Source: UBA4744 sp035282865
GTDB taxonomy: Bacteria; Actinomycetota; Acidimicrobiia; Spongiisociales; UBA4744
Length of the DNA stretch: 35,830 nucleotides
Reading direction: 5' to 3'
Assembly: GCA_035282865.1 (NCBI GenBank)
Contig: DATEVB010000039.1
Span: forward strand, 1 to 35,830
Below the pieces are notes generated by a model. That model made no database searches. It had not been told where the DNA came from and was given only the letters and a program-made list of their open reading frames with translations. Positions 1 to 8,429 of the stretch are shown one piece after another. Position numbers and translations under genes: made by a program. Position 1 is the first letter of the stretch; each line of letters starts with the position of its first letter.

Positions 1-1401
1 GGTAGCCAGGAGCCGGCGTTTGCTCTGGTGGGTCTTCCCGACACGGCGGTACGGGAAGCGAAAGACCGGGTTCGGGCCGCCCTGGCGTCGTCGGGCTTCC
101 GATTCCCGAGCCGCCGGATAACCGTGAACCTGGCCCCGGCCGACCTGCCCAAAGCCGGGTCTGCGTATGATCTGCCCATCGCGTTGGGCGTCTTGGCCGC
201 CTCCGGGGCTGTGCCGCACGCGGTGACGGGGGTGGTGGCCCTTGGCGAACTGGCGCTGGACGGATCGGTGCGCGAAGTGCGGGGGGGATTGGCAGCCGGG
301 TTCGTGGCCAGAGACATGAACGCCCCTTGCCTGCTGGCCGGGATGGCCGCCGGTCAAGCCTCGCTGGTCAAGGGAGCTCAGGTGTACAGCATTGGGTCGC
401 TCGCCGAGGCCGTTTCGGTTGCCCTGGGTGAAACCCCCGGAGGTCCGATCCCGAACCCACCATCGGATCCGCTCGATCCGCCCTTCGATCTCGCCGAAGT
501 ACGTGGGCAGGGGTATGCCCGCCGGGCGCTGGAGGTTGCCGCAGCCGGTGGACATCATCTCCTGCTGTCCGGCCCGCCCGGTTCCGGCAAGACGATGCTG
601 GCCCGCTGCTTGCCGGGCATCTTGCCCCGCCTCAACGACGATGAGCGCCTCCAGGTCGCCCAAATCTGGTCGGCGGCCGGTCGCCATGCCGTCCCTCCCG
701 CCACCCCACCCTTTTGCGCTCCCCACCACACTGCTACCACCCCCGCCATCGTCGGCGGAGGAACCGGCATGCCCGTACCCGGCCAAGTCAGCCTTGCCCA
801 TCGTGGAGTGCTGTTCCTCGATGAGCTGTGCGAGTTTCCGGTGCCGGTGCTCGAGGCGCTTCGACAACCGGTCGAGTCGGGGCAGGTGACCATCGCTCGC
901 AAGGGGATCTCGGTCACCTTTCCGGCCGACATCCAGCTCGTTGGGGCAACCAATCCTTGTCCATGTGGTTACGCCAACGACCCGGTCAAGCCGTGCCGGT
1001 GTTCTCCGCGAGCGGTAGATGGTTATCGCAGAAAGCTGTCCGGTCCGCTGATCGACCGGTTCGATCTGCGGGTCATCGTTGGGCGCCCCGAACGGGCCGG
1101 GTTGGTCGGCCCACGGGGCGAGCCGAGTACCTCCGTCCGGGAGAGAGTCGAATCGGCGAGGGCGATGCAGGCCCAGCGGGGTCACTTGAACAGATCGTTG
1201 GACCGTGCCCAACTCGACGCATCCTTGTGGGAGCGAGAAGCTGTCCGGATGTTGCATGCCGCGGTCGAGCGCTTCGCCGTCACTGGGCGCGGCTACGACC
1301 GGGTTCGGAGGGTGGCGCGAACGATTGCCGATCTGGAGGGCGCCCCGGCAGTCGCGGAAGCTCATGCCGCCGAGGCACTCGGATTTCGGGGCGAATGGTG
1401 A
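1..1401 (+). CDS. comM: ComM/YifB family Mg-chelatase-like AAA+ ATPase, 5' end outside window
   Basis: The reading frame is open to the first base, and visible residues (PAFALVGLPDTAVREAKDRV) match the interior of the ComM N-terminal domain, so roughly the first few dozen residues are missing; the GTG at 28 is not the true start. An N-terminal Lon-protease-like (ChlI) domain is followed by the AAA+ module: Walker A GPPGSGKT near visible residue 191, Walker B GVLFLDE near 270, a Cys-rich NPCPCGY...CRC stretch, and the C-terminal Mg-chelatase domain ending LGFRGEW. ComM is known as a hexameric branch-migration helicase that helps integrate imported single-stranded DNA during natural transformation. 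That fits its position directly before dprA, whose ATG overlaps the comM stop by 7 nt, implying cotranscription and translational coupling. Family assignment is firm; a role in transformation in this organism is inference. Confidence 0.95.
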   Translation, partial: GSQEPAFALVGLPDTAVREAKDRVRAALASSGFRFPSRRITVNLAPADLPKAGSAYDLPIALGVLAASGAVPHAVTGVVALGELALDGSVREVRGGLAAGFVARDMNAPCLLAGMAAGQASLVKGAQVYSIGSLAEAVSVALGETPGGPIPNPPSDPLDPPFDLAEVRGQGYARRALEVAAAGGHHLLLSGPPGSGKTMLARCLPGILPRLNDDERLQVAQIWSAAGRHAVPPATPPFCAPHHTATTPAIVGGGTGMPVPGQVSLAHRGVLFLDELCEFPVPVLEALRQPVESGQVTIARKGISVTFPADIQLVGATNPCPCGYANDPVKPCRCSPRAVDGYRRKLSGPLIDRFDLRVIVGRPERAGLVGPRGEPSTSVRERVESARAMQAQRGHLNRSLDRAQLDASLWEREAVRMLHAAVERFAVTGRGYDRVRRVARTIADLEGAPAVAEAHAAEALGFRGEW

Positions 1402-2492
1402 AGTCCGACGACCTGCTTCGTCTGGCGTACGCCGGGATGCACCCGGACCGCCGCCGCCTGCTCGTCGCCACCCACGGTGGGGTTGCGGGAGTTCTGCGAG
1501 CCATCCGGGACGGACGGGTGGAGGTACCGGAGCAGGCCCGCCGGGCGGTCGGCGTTGGCGCCGACGACCGGCGAACCGAGCTGGAGGCGCTCGGTCTCGA
1601 AGTCGTGCTGAAAGGAGACACTGGTTTTCCGGATCACCTTGCCGAACTGCCCGATGCTCCGGACCTGCTCTTCGTCCGAGGCTCGATGGCAACGGATCGG
1701 GGAGTGGCCGTGGTTGGATCTCGGAAGGCCACGTCGTACGGAATCGGGCTGGGCCGTGGGTACGGAGCGGCGCTGGCGTCGGCCGGATGGCCGGTGATCA
1801 GCGGTCTGGCGCGTGGGGTGGACGGTGCCGCCCACCGGGGGGCCCTCGACGTGTGTGGGCGTGGAATGGCCGTGATGGGTTGTGGGCTCGACGTGTGGTA
1901 TCCGCCCGAACATCGCAGCCTGGGAGAGCGGTTGATCGATTCCGGTGGGTGCATCGTGAGCGAATATCCGCCCGGGACCCCTCCCCTCGGCTGGCGGTTT
2001 CCCCCCAGGAACCGGATCATCTCCGGTCTCTCGGCCGCCGTGGTCGTGGTCGAGGCCGCCCAACGCGGCGGCGCGCTGATAACTGCGCAGCGCGCTCTCG
2101 AGCAGGGTCGAGATGTGCTGGCCGTTCCCGGCGATGTCGACAGGCCAACCTCGGAGGGCTGCAACCTGCTCATTCGTGACGGAGCCATGCCGGTGCTGGG
2201 CCCAGATGATCTGATTGAGGCGATCTCCCTCATCCTCGGGCCCCCGGAGGTTGCGAATGGGTCGGTCCCGCTCCACGACGATGTGGTCGAAGCCCTTGGG
2301 CCTGTCGGCCGGACGGTCGACTGGCTGGCAACAAACCTGGGGCTGGCTGTCTCCGACCTGCTGGCTCGACTGGCCAGGCTGGAGACCAGTGGTGTGGTCG
2401 TCCGCTCGGGAGGGCTCGTGATGCGGCGCGGCGGATCATCGGACCCGGCCGTGGCGGACCAGACACCGGTGGCTGGCCTGAACGAACGTTGA
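1395..2492 (+). CDS. dprA: DNA-processing protein DprA
   Basis: 365 aa. DprA (DprA/Smf) binds incoming single-stranded DNA and loads RecA. The Rossmann-like core is clear: VAVVGSRKATSYG near residue 105, SGLARGVDGAAHRGAL, the GCGLDVWYPPEH segment, SEYPPGTPP, FPPRNRIISGL, VVVVEAAQRGGALITAQRALEQGRDV written in pieces, and VPGDVDRPTSEGCNLLI, which together form the ssDNA-binding Rossmann fold. An N-terminal helical region precedes it, and the C-terminal 70 residues look like the small winged-helix domain found in many DprA proteins. I chose the ATG at 1395 because the frame continues upstream only as an antiparallel or shifted shadow of comM and because the 7-nt overlap with the comM stop is typical coupling. 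DprA is kept in many bacteria not known to be transformable, so competence is not proven. Confidence 0.95.
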   Translation: MVKSDDLLRLAYAGMHPDRRRLLVATHGGVAGVLRAIRDGRVEVPEQARRAVGVGADDRRTELEALGLEVVLKGDTGFPDHLAELPDAPDLLFVRGSMATDRGVAVVGSRKATSYGIGLGRGYGAALASAGWPVISGLARGVDGAAHRGALDVCGRGMAVMGCGLDVWYPPEHRSLGERLIDSGGCIVSEYPPGTPPLGWRFPPRNRIISGLSAAVVVVEAAQRGGALITAQRALEQGRDVLAVPGDVDRPTSEGCNLLIRDGAMPVLGPDDLIEAISLILGPPEVANGSVPLHDDVVEALGPVGRTVDWLATNLGLAVSDLLARLARLETSGVVVRSGGLVMRRGGSSDPAVADQTPVAGLNER

Positions 2493-2523
2493 CCGGGAGA
2501 GTCCTTCCGGCAAGGATGAGCCC

Positions 2524-3417
2524 ATGCGATCGCTCCCCGATCTTCCATCCTGGGCCCAACAACCGGTCGAGCAGTTCCTCCTCCGTCAGAGTTCACAACG
2601 CAATCTGTCCCCACACTCGCTGGATGCCTATCGCCGGGATCTGAGCCAGTTCATGGCATTCTGCGATCGGGTCGGGGTCAGCACAGTGCAGGACGTGGAT
2701 CGCAAAACGGTCAGGAGATTCGTCGCATATCTCGACACCCTCGGGTATGCGAGGCGCTCGATAGCCAGGAAGACCTCGGCCGTCCGGGTCTTTTTCGCAG
2801 ACCAAGCCCGTCGCGGAGAGATCCTTCTCAATCCGGCGGATCAGGTTGCCCGACGCCGCCGGCCAAAGACGCTGCCGCACGCGCTCCCGCAACGGGCGGT
2901 CCGGGAGATCCTGGAGTCGCTGCAGGGATCCGAACCGGTCGTGCTCCGAGATCGGGCAATACTCGAAGTCCTCTACGCCACCGGGGTTCGCGTCTCCGAG
3001 TTGGCAGAGTTGCGGATCGATGAGATACGCGATCGGGAATTCGTGCGCGTAGCCGGCAAAGGGAACCGTGAACGCGCGGTTCCGCTCGGAAGACCCGCCC
3101 GGGAAGCCGTGGATCGATATCTTACGGTGGGCAGACCCGTCCTGGCCGGGCCGGCCGCCGGCGATCATCTGTGGGTGGGTGTGAGGGGTGGCCCGCTGGC
3201 AGCGCGCGGTATCCGCCGCGTCGTCCGGGAAAGGGCGGCCACCTTCCCGCATGCCTTTCGTCATTCGTTCGCTACCCACCTCCTCGAAGAGGGGGCCGAC
3301 CTGCGGGCGGTACAAGAAATGCTCGGACACGTTGAACTAGCTACAACCCAGATTTACACTGCTGTAACTCGCGATCACCTCAGGTCGACATATGAACGAA
3401 GCCATCCGCGAGCCTGA
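2524..3417 (+). CDS. xerC: Tyrosine recombinase XerC/XerD
   Basis: 297 aa, the usual Xer length. An N-terminal SAM-like core-binding domain (residues about 12-95, RNLSPHSLDAYRRDL) precedes the catalytic domain with the full active-site set: R156 (ATGVRVSEL), K179 (VAGKGNRERAVPL), H243 and R246 (PHAFRHSFATHL), H269 (MLGHVELATTQIYT) and nucleophile Y278. It would resolve chromosome dimers at dif with FtsK. Shine-Dalgarno AAGGA (2512-2516) lies 7 nt before the ATG. The dprA-xerC-whiG-rpsB neighbourhood is where actinobacteria usually carry the XerC copy; XerD versus XerC cannot be separated from sequence alone. The last 26 nt overlap the next gene. Confidence 0.93.
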   Translation: MRSLPDLPSWAQQPVEQFLLRQSSQRNLSPHSLDAYRRDLSQFMAFCDRVGVSTVQDVDRKTVRRFVAYLDTLGYARRSIARKTSAVRVFFADQARRGEILLNPADQVARRRRPKTLPHALPQRAVREILESLQGSEPVVLRDRAILEVLYATGVRVSELAELRIDEIRDREFVRVAGKGNRERAVPLGRPAREAVDRYLTVGRPVLAGPAAGDHLWVGVRGGPLAARGIRRVVRERAATFPHAFRHSFATHLLEEGADLRAVQEMLGHVELATTQIYTAVTRDHLRSTYERSHPRA

Positions 3418-4183
3418 CGACGCTGCGGAGCAACATGTCCGCGAGCTGTGGGAAAGGTTCAAGGCCACAGGAGACGAGCAGGCCCGTGAGGGCCTGATCC
3501 TCCAATACTCGCCGCTCGTCAAGTTCGTGGCTGGGCGGGTCGGCGTCGGATTGCCTCGCAACGTGGAGCAATCCGATCTCATCTCGTATGGCATTTTCGG
3601 TCTCATCGACGCCATCGATAAGTTCGACCTGGAACGGGGGATCAAGTTCGAGACCTATGCCATCAGCCGCGTCAAAGGAGCCATCCTCGATGAGTTGCGG
3701 GCCCTCGACTGGGTGCCGCGGTCGGTACGCGCCCGGGTTCGGGAAATCGAGCGAACCATGGCCGAGCTGGAGCACAAGCTGCACCGGACACCTACCGAAG
3801 AGGAGCTGGCCGTCAAGATGGATATGCCACTCGATCAGCTGCTCGACGCGCTCGCCGAGATCTCCACACTCGGGTTGGTAGCACTCGACGAATTGTTGTC
3901 GCCCGACCGCAATTCGGCGGCCGTCGGCGACCTGGTACCCGACCGGAAAGGTACCAACCCGGAGGCCGCCTTCCAGATCGAGGAGATGAAGCGAGTCCTC
4001 GCAGATGCGATCAACCGGCTACCGGAGCGTGAGCGCCTCGTCGTCACGCTCTATTACTACGAGGGATTGACGCTGGCCGAGATCGGCAGTGTCCTCGGTG
4101 TGACCGAATCACGCGTATGTCAGATTCACACCAAGTCTGTGATCAGCCTGCGAAATCGCATGACGGAGCCCTCGTTCCGGTAG
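3392..4183 (+). CDS. whiG: RNA polymerase sigma factor of the FliA/WhiG family
   Basis: 263 aa sigma-70 family factor lacking region 1.1. Region 2 (residues about 35-110: YSPLVKFVAGRVGVGLP, ISYGIFGLIDAIDKFD, GIKFETYAISRVKGAILDEL in pieces), a shorter region 3 (about 115-165) and region 4 with its helix-turn-helix (LPERERLVVTLYYYEGLTLAEIGSVLGVTESRV, residues about 210-242) closely resemble Streptomyces WhiG and flagellar FliA. WhiG starts the sporulation programme in Streptomyces and is held by the anti-sigma RsiG; FliA drives late flagellar genes. No flagellar genes or anti-sigma gene are visible here, so its regulon is unknown. The ATG lies inside the xerC 3' end (26-nt overlap) and has no strong Shine-Dalgarno, so translation probably depends on coupling. 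Confidence 0.9.
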   Translation: MNEAIREPDDAAEQHVRELWERFKATGDEQAREGLILQYSPLVKFVAGRVGVGLPRNVEQSDLISYGIFGLIDAIDKFDLERGIKFETYAISRVKGAILDELRALDWVPRSVRARVREIERTMAELEHKLHRTPTEEELAVKMDMPLDQLLDALAEISTLGLVALDELLSPDRNSAAVGDLVPDRKGTNPEAAFQIEEMKRVLADAINRLPERERLVVTLYYYEGLTLAEIGSVLGVTESRVCQIHTKSVISLRNRMTEPSFR

Positions 4184-4219
4184 AACCTGCGCCACTTCGA
4201 TCTCCGGTCAACCACCTGG

Positions 4220-4225
4220 TACACT
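4220..4225 (+). promoter_or_regulatory. Possible -10 element of the rpsB operon (TACACT)
   Basis: The 180-bp gap between whiG and rpsB is the only sizeable gap before the ribosomal-protein operon. It holds TACACT, the same hexamer found before rpsO (21577-21582). No good -35 sits at the proper distance. If real, it would give a leader of about 130 nt before the GTG, long enough for S2 autoregulation, but I cannot identify a defined leader fold. Confidence 0.35.
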
Positions 4226-4363
4226 CCCGCCCCAATTCGCACGCTCACTGCACCCTCCCACCGGTCGGGACGCCCGGCGCGTTCTGCGGGAGAGGCTTCA
4301 CGGCCGCATGCACGTCCATCGTGCCAGGGTGAGCGGAGGACCAACCGAACAAAGGAGACAGCA

Positions 4364-5089
4364 GTGGCAGCAGTCACTATGAAGCAGCTGCTGGAGGCGG
4401 GTGTCCATTTCGGGCACCAGACCCGCAGGTGGAACCCGAAGATGGAGCCGTATATCTACGGTGAACGAAACGGGATCCACATCGTCGACCTCCGGCAAAC
4501 CCTCGAACAGGTTCAGCTTGCCTACGATTTCGTCCGGGATACCGTCGCAGCCGGAGGGACCGTGCTGTTCGTGGGAACCAAGAAGCAGGCTTCCGGCGCC
4601 ATTCAGGCGAGCGCCGAGCAGGCCGAGATGCCCTATGTGAACTTCCGCTGGTTGGGCGGCATGCTCACAAACTTCTCGACCATCCAAAAGCGCATCTACT
4701 ACATGAAAGAGCTCGAGGGCATGGAGCGTTCCGGGGAGATGAACGCCCGTCCGAAAAAGGAAAGGCTCCGCCTCCGGCGTGAGTTGGAGAAGCTCCAGCG
4801 GGTCCTGGGCGGAGTCCAGTCGATGACCTCACTCCCGGACATCCTCTTCACGATCGATCTCAACAACGAACAGATCGCGTTGCGAGAAGCGGCCCGCCTC
4901 CGCATACCCGTCGTGGCCCTCGTCGACACCAACTGCGATCCGGACCTCATCAACGTCGTCATTCCGGGCAACGACGATGCCATCCGTTCGGCCCAACTCG
5001 TCGCTTCGGTGATGGCGGATGCCTGTCGGGAAGGGCGCGAGATCGCCCTCAAAGGCACCGCCGGAGCAGAGCCCGAGAACGAGGGTTGA
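4364..5089 (+). CDS. rpsB: 30S ribosomal protein S2
   Basis: 241 aa. Ribosomal protein S2 binds late to the 30S subunit near S1. Diagnostic segments are MKQLLEAGVHFGHQTRRWNPKM at the N-terminus (written here in part), YIYGERNGIHIVDL, VLFVGTKKQA, NFRWLGGMLTNFSTIQKR, LPDILFTIDLNNEQIALREA and ALVDTNCDPD, followed by IPGNDDAIRSAQL; together these cover the whole family signature. Start is GTG at 4364 with a strong AAAGGAG (4351-4357); the in-frame ATG five codons later would delete the conserved start. It heads an rpsB-tsf pair with a 14-nt gap, the universal bacterial arrangement. A long upstream gap with a TACACT box suggests its own promoter. Confidence 0.98.
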   Translation: MAAVTMKQLLEAGVHFGHQTRRWNPKMEPYIYGERNGIHIVDLRQTLEQVQLAYDFVRDTVAAGGTVLFVGTKKQASGAIQASAEQAEMPYVNFRWLGGMLTNFSTIQKRIYYMKELEGMERSGEMNARPKKERLRLRRELEKLQRVLGGVQSMTSLPDILFTIDLNNEQIALREAARLRIPVVALVDTNCDPDLINVVIPGNDDAIRSAQLVASVMADACREGREIALKGTAGAEPENEG

Positions 5090-5103
5090 GGAGAGGACGC
5101 ACC

Positions 5104-5724
5104 GTGACCCAATTCACTGCCCAGCAGGTGCAGAAACTACGCAAAGATACGAACGTCGGGATGATGGACGCCAAGAAAGCGCTCACCGAGTCGGAGGGCG
5201 ACTACGAAAAGGCGAAAGATTATCTTCGTGAGAAGGGTCTGGCCGACGCAAAGAAGAGGGCCGATCGGGATGCAAACCAGGGAACGATCGGTATGTATGT
5301 CCATCGCCAGTTCGACCGCCCCGTTATGGGGGTGTTCGTCGAGTTGTCGAGCGAGACGGACTTTGTCGCCAAGAGCTCTGAATTCCAGGAGGTAGCCGAC
5401 GACATTGCCATGCATATCGCCGCTATGGCGCCCCGGTGGGTCGCCAAAGAAGCGGTTCCCGCCGACGCCCTCGACAAGGAACGTGACCTCATCGCTCGTC
5501 AGGCTGCCCATGAGGGCAAACCAGAAACCATCATCCCCAAAATCGTCGAGGGGAAGATCAATTCGTTCTACGAGGACAACGTGCTCTACGAACAGACGTT
5601 CGTCAATGCGGAGAAGTTCGATGGGACGGTCGGGGAGCTCGTGGCTCGTCTAGCTGCCAGGATGGGAGAAAACATCGGCGTCAAGCGGTTTGCCAGGATC
5701 GCAGTAGGCGAGCAGGAGACGTAA
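5104..5724 (+). CDS. tsf: Elongation factor Ts (short form)
   Basis: 206 aa. EF-Ts is the nucleotide-exchange factor for EF-Tu. The N-terminal UBA-like domain (QQVQKLRKDTNVGMMDAKKALTE), the core signature VELSSETDFVAKSSEF and the C-terminal NIGVKRFARIAVGE are visible. At about 206 residues it is the compact EF-Ts type known in several bacterial groups, shorter than the roughly 270-280 aa form of many actinobacteria and E. coli; nothing suggests truncation, since both termini are intact. GTG at 5104 with GAGGAGAGG at 5088-5096 is preferred over the TTG at 5086, which overlaps the rpsB stop and would add six non-conserved residues. Confidence 0.96.
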   Translation: MTQFTAQQVQKLRKDTNVGMMDAKKALTESEGDYEKAKDYLREKGLADAKKRADRDANQGTIGMYVHRQFDRPVMGVFVELSSETDFVAKSSEFQEVADDIAMHIAAMAPRWVAKEAVPADALDKERDLIARQAAHEGKPETIIPKIVEGKINSFYEDNVLYEQTFVNAEKFDGTVGELVARLAARMGENIGVKRFARIAVGEQET

Positions 5725-5754
5725 CACATCGGTCTGCGGAGGGGAGTCAAGGCC

Positions 5755-6459
5755 ATGTATCGACGGGTCGTACTGAAGCTCTCGGGCGAGGCGTTTGCCG
5801 ACCCGGATATCGGGTATGGCATTGATCCACTCACCGTCAAGAGAGTTGCCACCGAGATCGTCGAAGCGCACTCGGGTGGCGTCGAGATCGCGGTGGTGGT
5901 CGGCGGTGGCAACATTTTCCGGGGGGTGTCCTCGGCGGCGGCCGGAATGGACGCAGCCAGTGCCGACTACATGGGCATGCTGGCAACGGTGATCAATGCG
6001 CTGGCCCTTCGTGACGCCCTCGAGAAGGCGGGGGTGCCGAGCAGGGTGCAGAGCGCCATCACCATGCAGCAACTCGCCGAGCCTTACATCCGTTTGCGGG
6101 CCATCCGACATCTGGAGAAGGGCCGGGTGGTGATCTTTGCGGCAGGCACCGGCAACCCATTCTTCACGACCGATACGACCGCAGCCCTCCGCGCCGTGGA
6201 GATCGGTGCAGAAGTGGTGCTCAAAGCCACCCGGGTCGACGGTGTCTATGACGACGACCCTCACACCAACCCAACCGCGAAGATGTATGCGGAGTTGACC
6301 TACATGGAGGTCCTCTCCCAAGGGCTCAAGGTCATGGACTCGACCGCAATTACCATGTGCAAGGACCATGAGTTGCCGATCGTTGTGTTCAACATCATGA
6401 CCCACGGCAATATCGTGAAAGCAGTCCACGGCGAACGCATTGGTACCCTGGTGCATTGA
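5755..6459 (+). CDS. pyrH: UMP kinase
   Basis: 234 aa amino-acid-kinase-fold enzyme that phosphorylates UMP to UDP in pyrimidine nucleotide synthesis. Hallmarks are RRVVLKLSGEAF at the N-terminus, VVVGGGNIFRG, the ADYMGMLATVINALAL helix, FAAGTGNPFFTTDTTAALRA, LKATRVDGVYDDDP and FNIMTHGNIVKAVHGERIGT at the end. The ATG at 5755 has a strong GGAGGGGAG (5738-5746). It lies between tsf and frr as in most bacteria, with a 30-nt gap before and 11 nt after; its product is typically GTP-activated and UTP-inhibited (family knowledge). Confidence 0.98.
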   Translation: MYRRVVLKLSGEAFADPDIGYGIDPLTVKRVATEIVEAHSGGVEIAVVVGGGNIFRGVSSAAAGMDAASADYMGMLATVINALALRDALEKAGVPSRVQSAITMQQLAEPYIRLRAIRHLEKGRVVIFAAGTGNPFFTTDTTAALRAVEIGAEVVLKATRVDGVYDDDPHTNPTAKMYAELTYMEVLSQGLKVMDSTAITMCKDHELPIVVFNIMTHGNIVKAVHGERIGTLVH

Positions 6460-6470
6460 CCGGAGACGAC

Positions 6471-7022
6471 ATGATCGCCAAATCCCTAGCCGACGCATCG
6501 CAGAGGATGGATCACGCCGTCGAGCACGTCCAAGGGGAGTTTGCAACGATCCGAACCGGCCGGGCCAATCCCGGGATCCTGCATCGGGTCATGGTCGACT
6601 ACTACGGCACCGTAACGCCCCTCCGGCAACTGGCTTCGTTCTCCGTGCCGGAGCCGCGTCTGTTGGTTGTATCGCCATATGACAAATCGTCGATCGGCCA
6701 CGTCGAGAAGGCGATAGGCGCGGCGGGGCTCGGCTTGAATCCATCAAGCGACGGGATCGTGATCCGTCTGGCCTTTCCGCCCCTCACTGAGGAGCGACGC
6801 AGGGAGCTGATTCGGGTCGTGCGCAATATGGCCGAGGAAGGCCGGGTAGCCATTCGCAATATCCGCCGCCATATCAAAGACAACATCGAGGCTCTCGAAG
6901 GCGAGATCTCCGAAGATGACATCCGGCGCTCCGAAAAAGAACTGCAGGACATCACCGACGGCCATACGGCCCGTGTCGACGAGCTCCTGGAACACAAAGA
7001 GCAAGAGCTGCTCGAGGTGTGA
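6471..7022 (+). CDS. frr: Ribosome recycling factor
   Basis: 183 aa, the normal RRF length. With EF-G it splits post-termination ribosomes. The two-domain tRNA-like protein is recognised by the EFATIRTGRANPGIL motif, the YYGTVTPLRQLASFSVPEPR segment, AIGAAGLGLNPSSDG, IRLAFPPLTEERRRELIRVV (domain junction) and the long C-terminal helix with RNIRRHIKDNI. I start at ATG 6471, preceded by CGGAG (6461-6465); the upstream TTG at 6456 overlaps pyrH and adds only MTGDD. The stop overlaps the GTG of cdsA (GTGA), so the two are translationally coupled. Confidence 0.97.
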   Translation: MIAKSLADASQRMDHAVEHVQGEFATIRTGRANPGILHRVMVDYYGTVTPLRQLASFSVPEPRLLVVSPYDKSSIGHVEKAIGAAGLGLNPSSDGIVIRLAFPPLTEERRRELIRVVRNMAEEGRVAIRNIRRHIKDNIEALEGEISEDDIRRSEKELQDITDGHTARVDELLEHKEQELLEV

Positions 7023-8425
7023 ATGTGGACGAAGACAACGACAATCCCCGGGACGGCGAGGAAGGTGGCGAGGTAGTGCCCTTCCCCGGTGGGCGCCACC
7101 CGTCGCAATGGCCGGGCGAACCACCAAAGGACCTGGAAGACGCCGATGCGTCATCGTTTCCTCTTGGTGAATCCGACCGGGCGGCCGGAGAGTACGAACC
7201 GCTCATCGAGGACGACCAATCCGCCTCCGCCCATACCTACGATCTCGATGCCCATCGGGGCGGGGAGTCCGGCGCGGATGATCCCGGTGGTGCTCCGACA
7301 CCTTTGGATGGTGATGATCCCGGTGAACGGGACGACCTGGAGGGAAAAGTGTCCGACGCCCTGGGCGACGACGACGAGTTCGAGGATTTCGTCACCGGAG
7401 CCAGCTCGTTCGACGAATTCACCCGCGAGGACTACATCAGGGCCACCACCCAGGAATATCAAGGCCTGGCCGACGCCATCGCCGAGGCGGCGGCTGAGGA
7501 AGTTGAGATGCAGGCCGTGGCGGCCGCCATGCCGGGAATCGAAACCGGCCTCGTAGGGTTCGAAGACGTGACCGGGGAACAACCCCAACTGGCCGTCCCG
7601 GAGCCGCGCGGCCCCTCCGATTTGAGCCTGCGCTTGGTAACGGGGCTGGTGCTCGTCTCGCTGCTCGTGGGCGTTTTGATACTTGGGGGGTTCTGGCTCT
7701 GGTTGTTCGTGCTCGGCGCGGTGATGGTTGCTCTCGGCGAGTTCTACGCCACGGTACGCCGACAGGGATTTGCCCCGGTGAGCCTGTTCGGCCTGCTGGG
7801 AGGACTTGGAGCATTTGCCGCCGTCTACCTTGCGGAAGGCAACACCCCGTTGGCCATCGCCGGCGCGGTAGGCATGACACTGGCGGCAACGACGTTCTGG
7901 TACGCGGTAGTACCACGGCGAAACCCCTTGGCCAATGCTGCTCTCACCGTATTCGGGATGGCCTGGGTGGCGGGACTCATGGCCTTCGCCGTCCCGATCA
8001 TCCTGGCACCGCGTTACCAAGAGCTGATCCTTGCCCTGGCACTTGTCACCGCCTTCTTCGACATCGGATCGTTCTTCGTCGGGCGGGCCATCGGCAGAAC
8101 CCAGCTGGCCAAGGTGTTGTCACCCAAGAAGACCCTCGAAGGGTTGCTGGGAGGTATCTTGGCGGCGTTGGCGGTCGGGGCGGGTCTTACCTACATCGAC
8201 TGGTTCGGAATCGAACTGCGAGACGGTCTGCTCCTGGGAGCGGTGGTTTCGCTGGCGGCGCCGTTCGGTGACCTCGTCGAGTCGATGGTCAAACGTACGC
8301 TCAACACGAAGGACATGGGAGCGATCCTCCCGGGTCACGGGGGGCTGCTCGACAGAATCGACAGTTTCATCTTCTCGGTCCCCGCCTGCTACGTGCTCTT
8401 CCTCTGGCTCGGGTTCCTGGCGTAG
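7019..8425 (+). CDS. cdsA: Phosphatidate cytidylyltransferase with long acidic N-terminal extension
   Basis: 468 aa. CdsA makes CDP-diacylglycerol from CTP and phosphatidate at the membrane, the branch point to all phospholipids. Residues from about 200 on form the multi-pass membrane enzyme with the family signature: SPKKTLEGLLGG, then GDLVESMVKR, KDMG, PGHGGLLDRIDS near the C-terminus. Residues 1 to about 195 are very rich in Asp/Glu and Gly and show no known domain; they are probably disordered and cytoplasmic. Typical CdsA is about 270-300 aa, so the extension accounts for the excess. The GTG at 7019 overlaps the frr stop; GTG 7025 is an alternative two codons in. dxr follows after 4 nt. 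Confidence 0.93.
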   Translation: MNVDEDNDNPRDGEEGGEVVPFPGGRHPSQWPGEPPKDLEDADASSFPLGESDRAAGEYEPLIEDDQSASAHTYDLDAHRGGESGADDPGGAPTPLDGDDPGERDDLEGKVSDALGDDDEFEDFVTGASSFDEFTREDYIRATTQEYQGLADAIAEAAAEEVEMQAVAAAMPGIETGLVGFEDVTGEQPQLAVPEPRGPSDLSLRLVTGLVLVSLLVGVLILGGFWLWLFVLGAVMVALGEFYATVRRQGFAPVSLFGLLGGLGAFAAVYLAEGNTPLAIAGAVGMTLAATTFWYAVVPRRNPLANAALTVFGMAWVAGLMAFAVPIILAPRYQELILALALVTAFFDIGSFFVGRAIGRTQLAKVLSPKKTLEGLLGGILAALAVGAGLTYIDWFGIELRDGLLLGAVVSLAAPFGDLVESMVKRTLNTKDMGAILPGHGGLLDRIDSFIFSVPACYVLFLWLGFLA

Positions 8426-8429
8426 CGCC

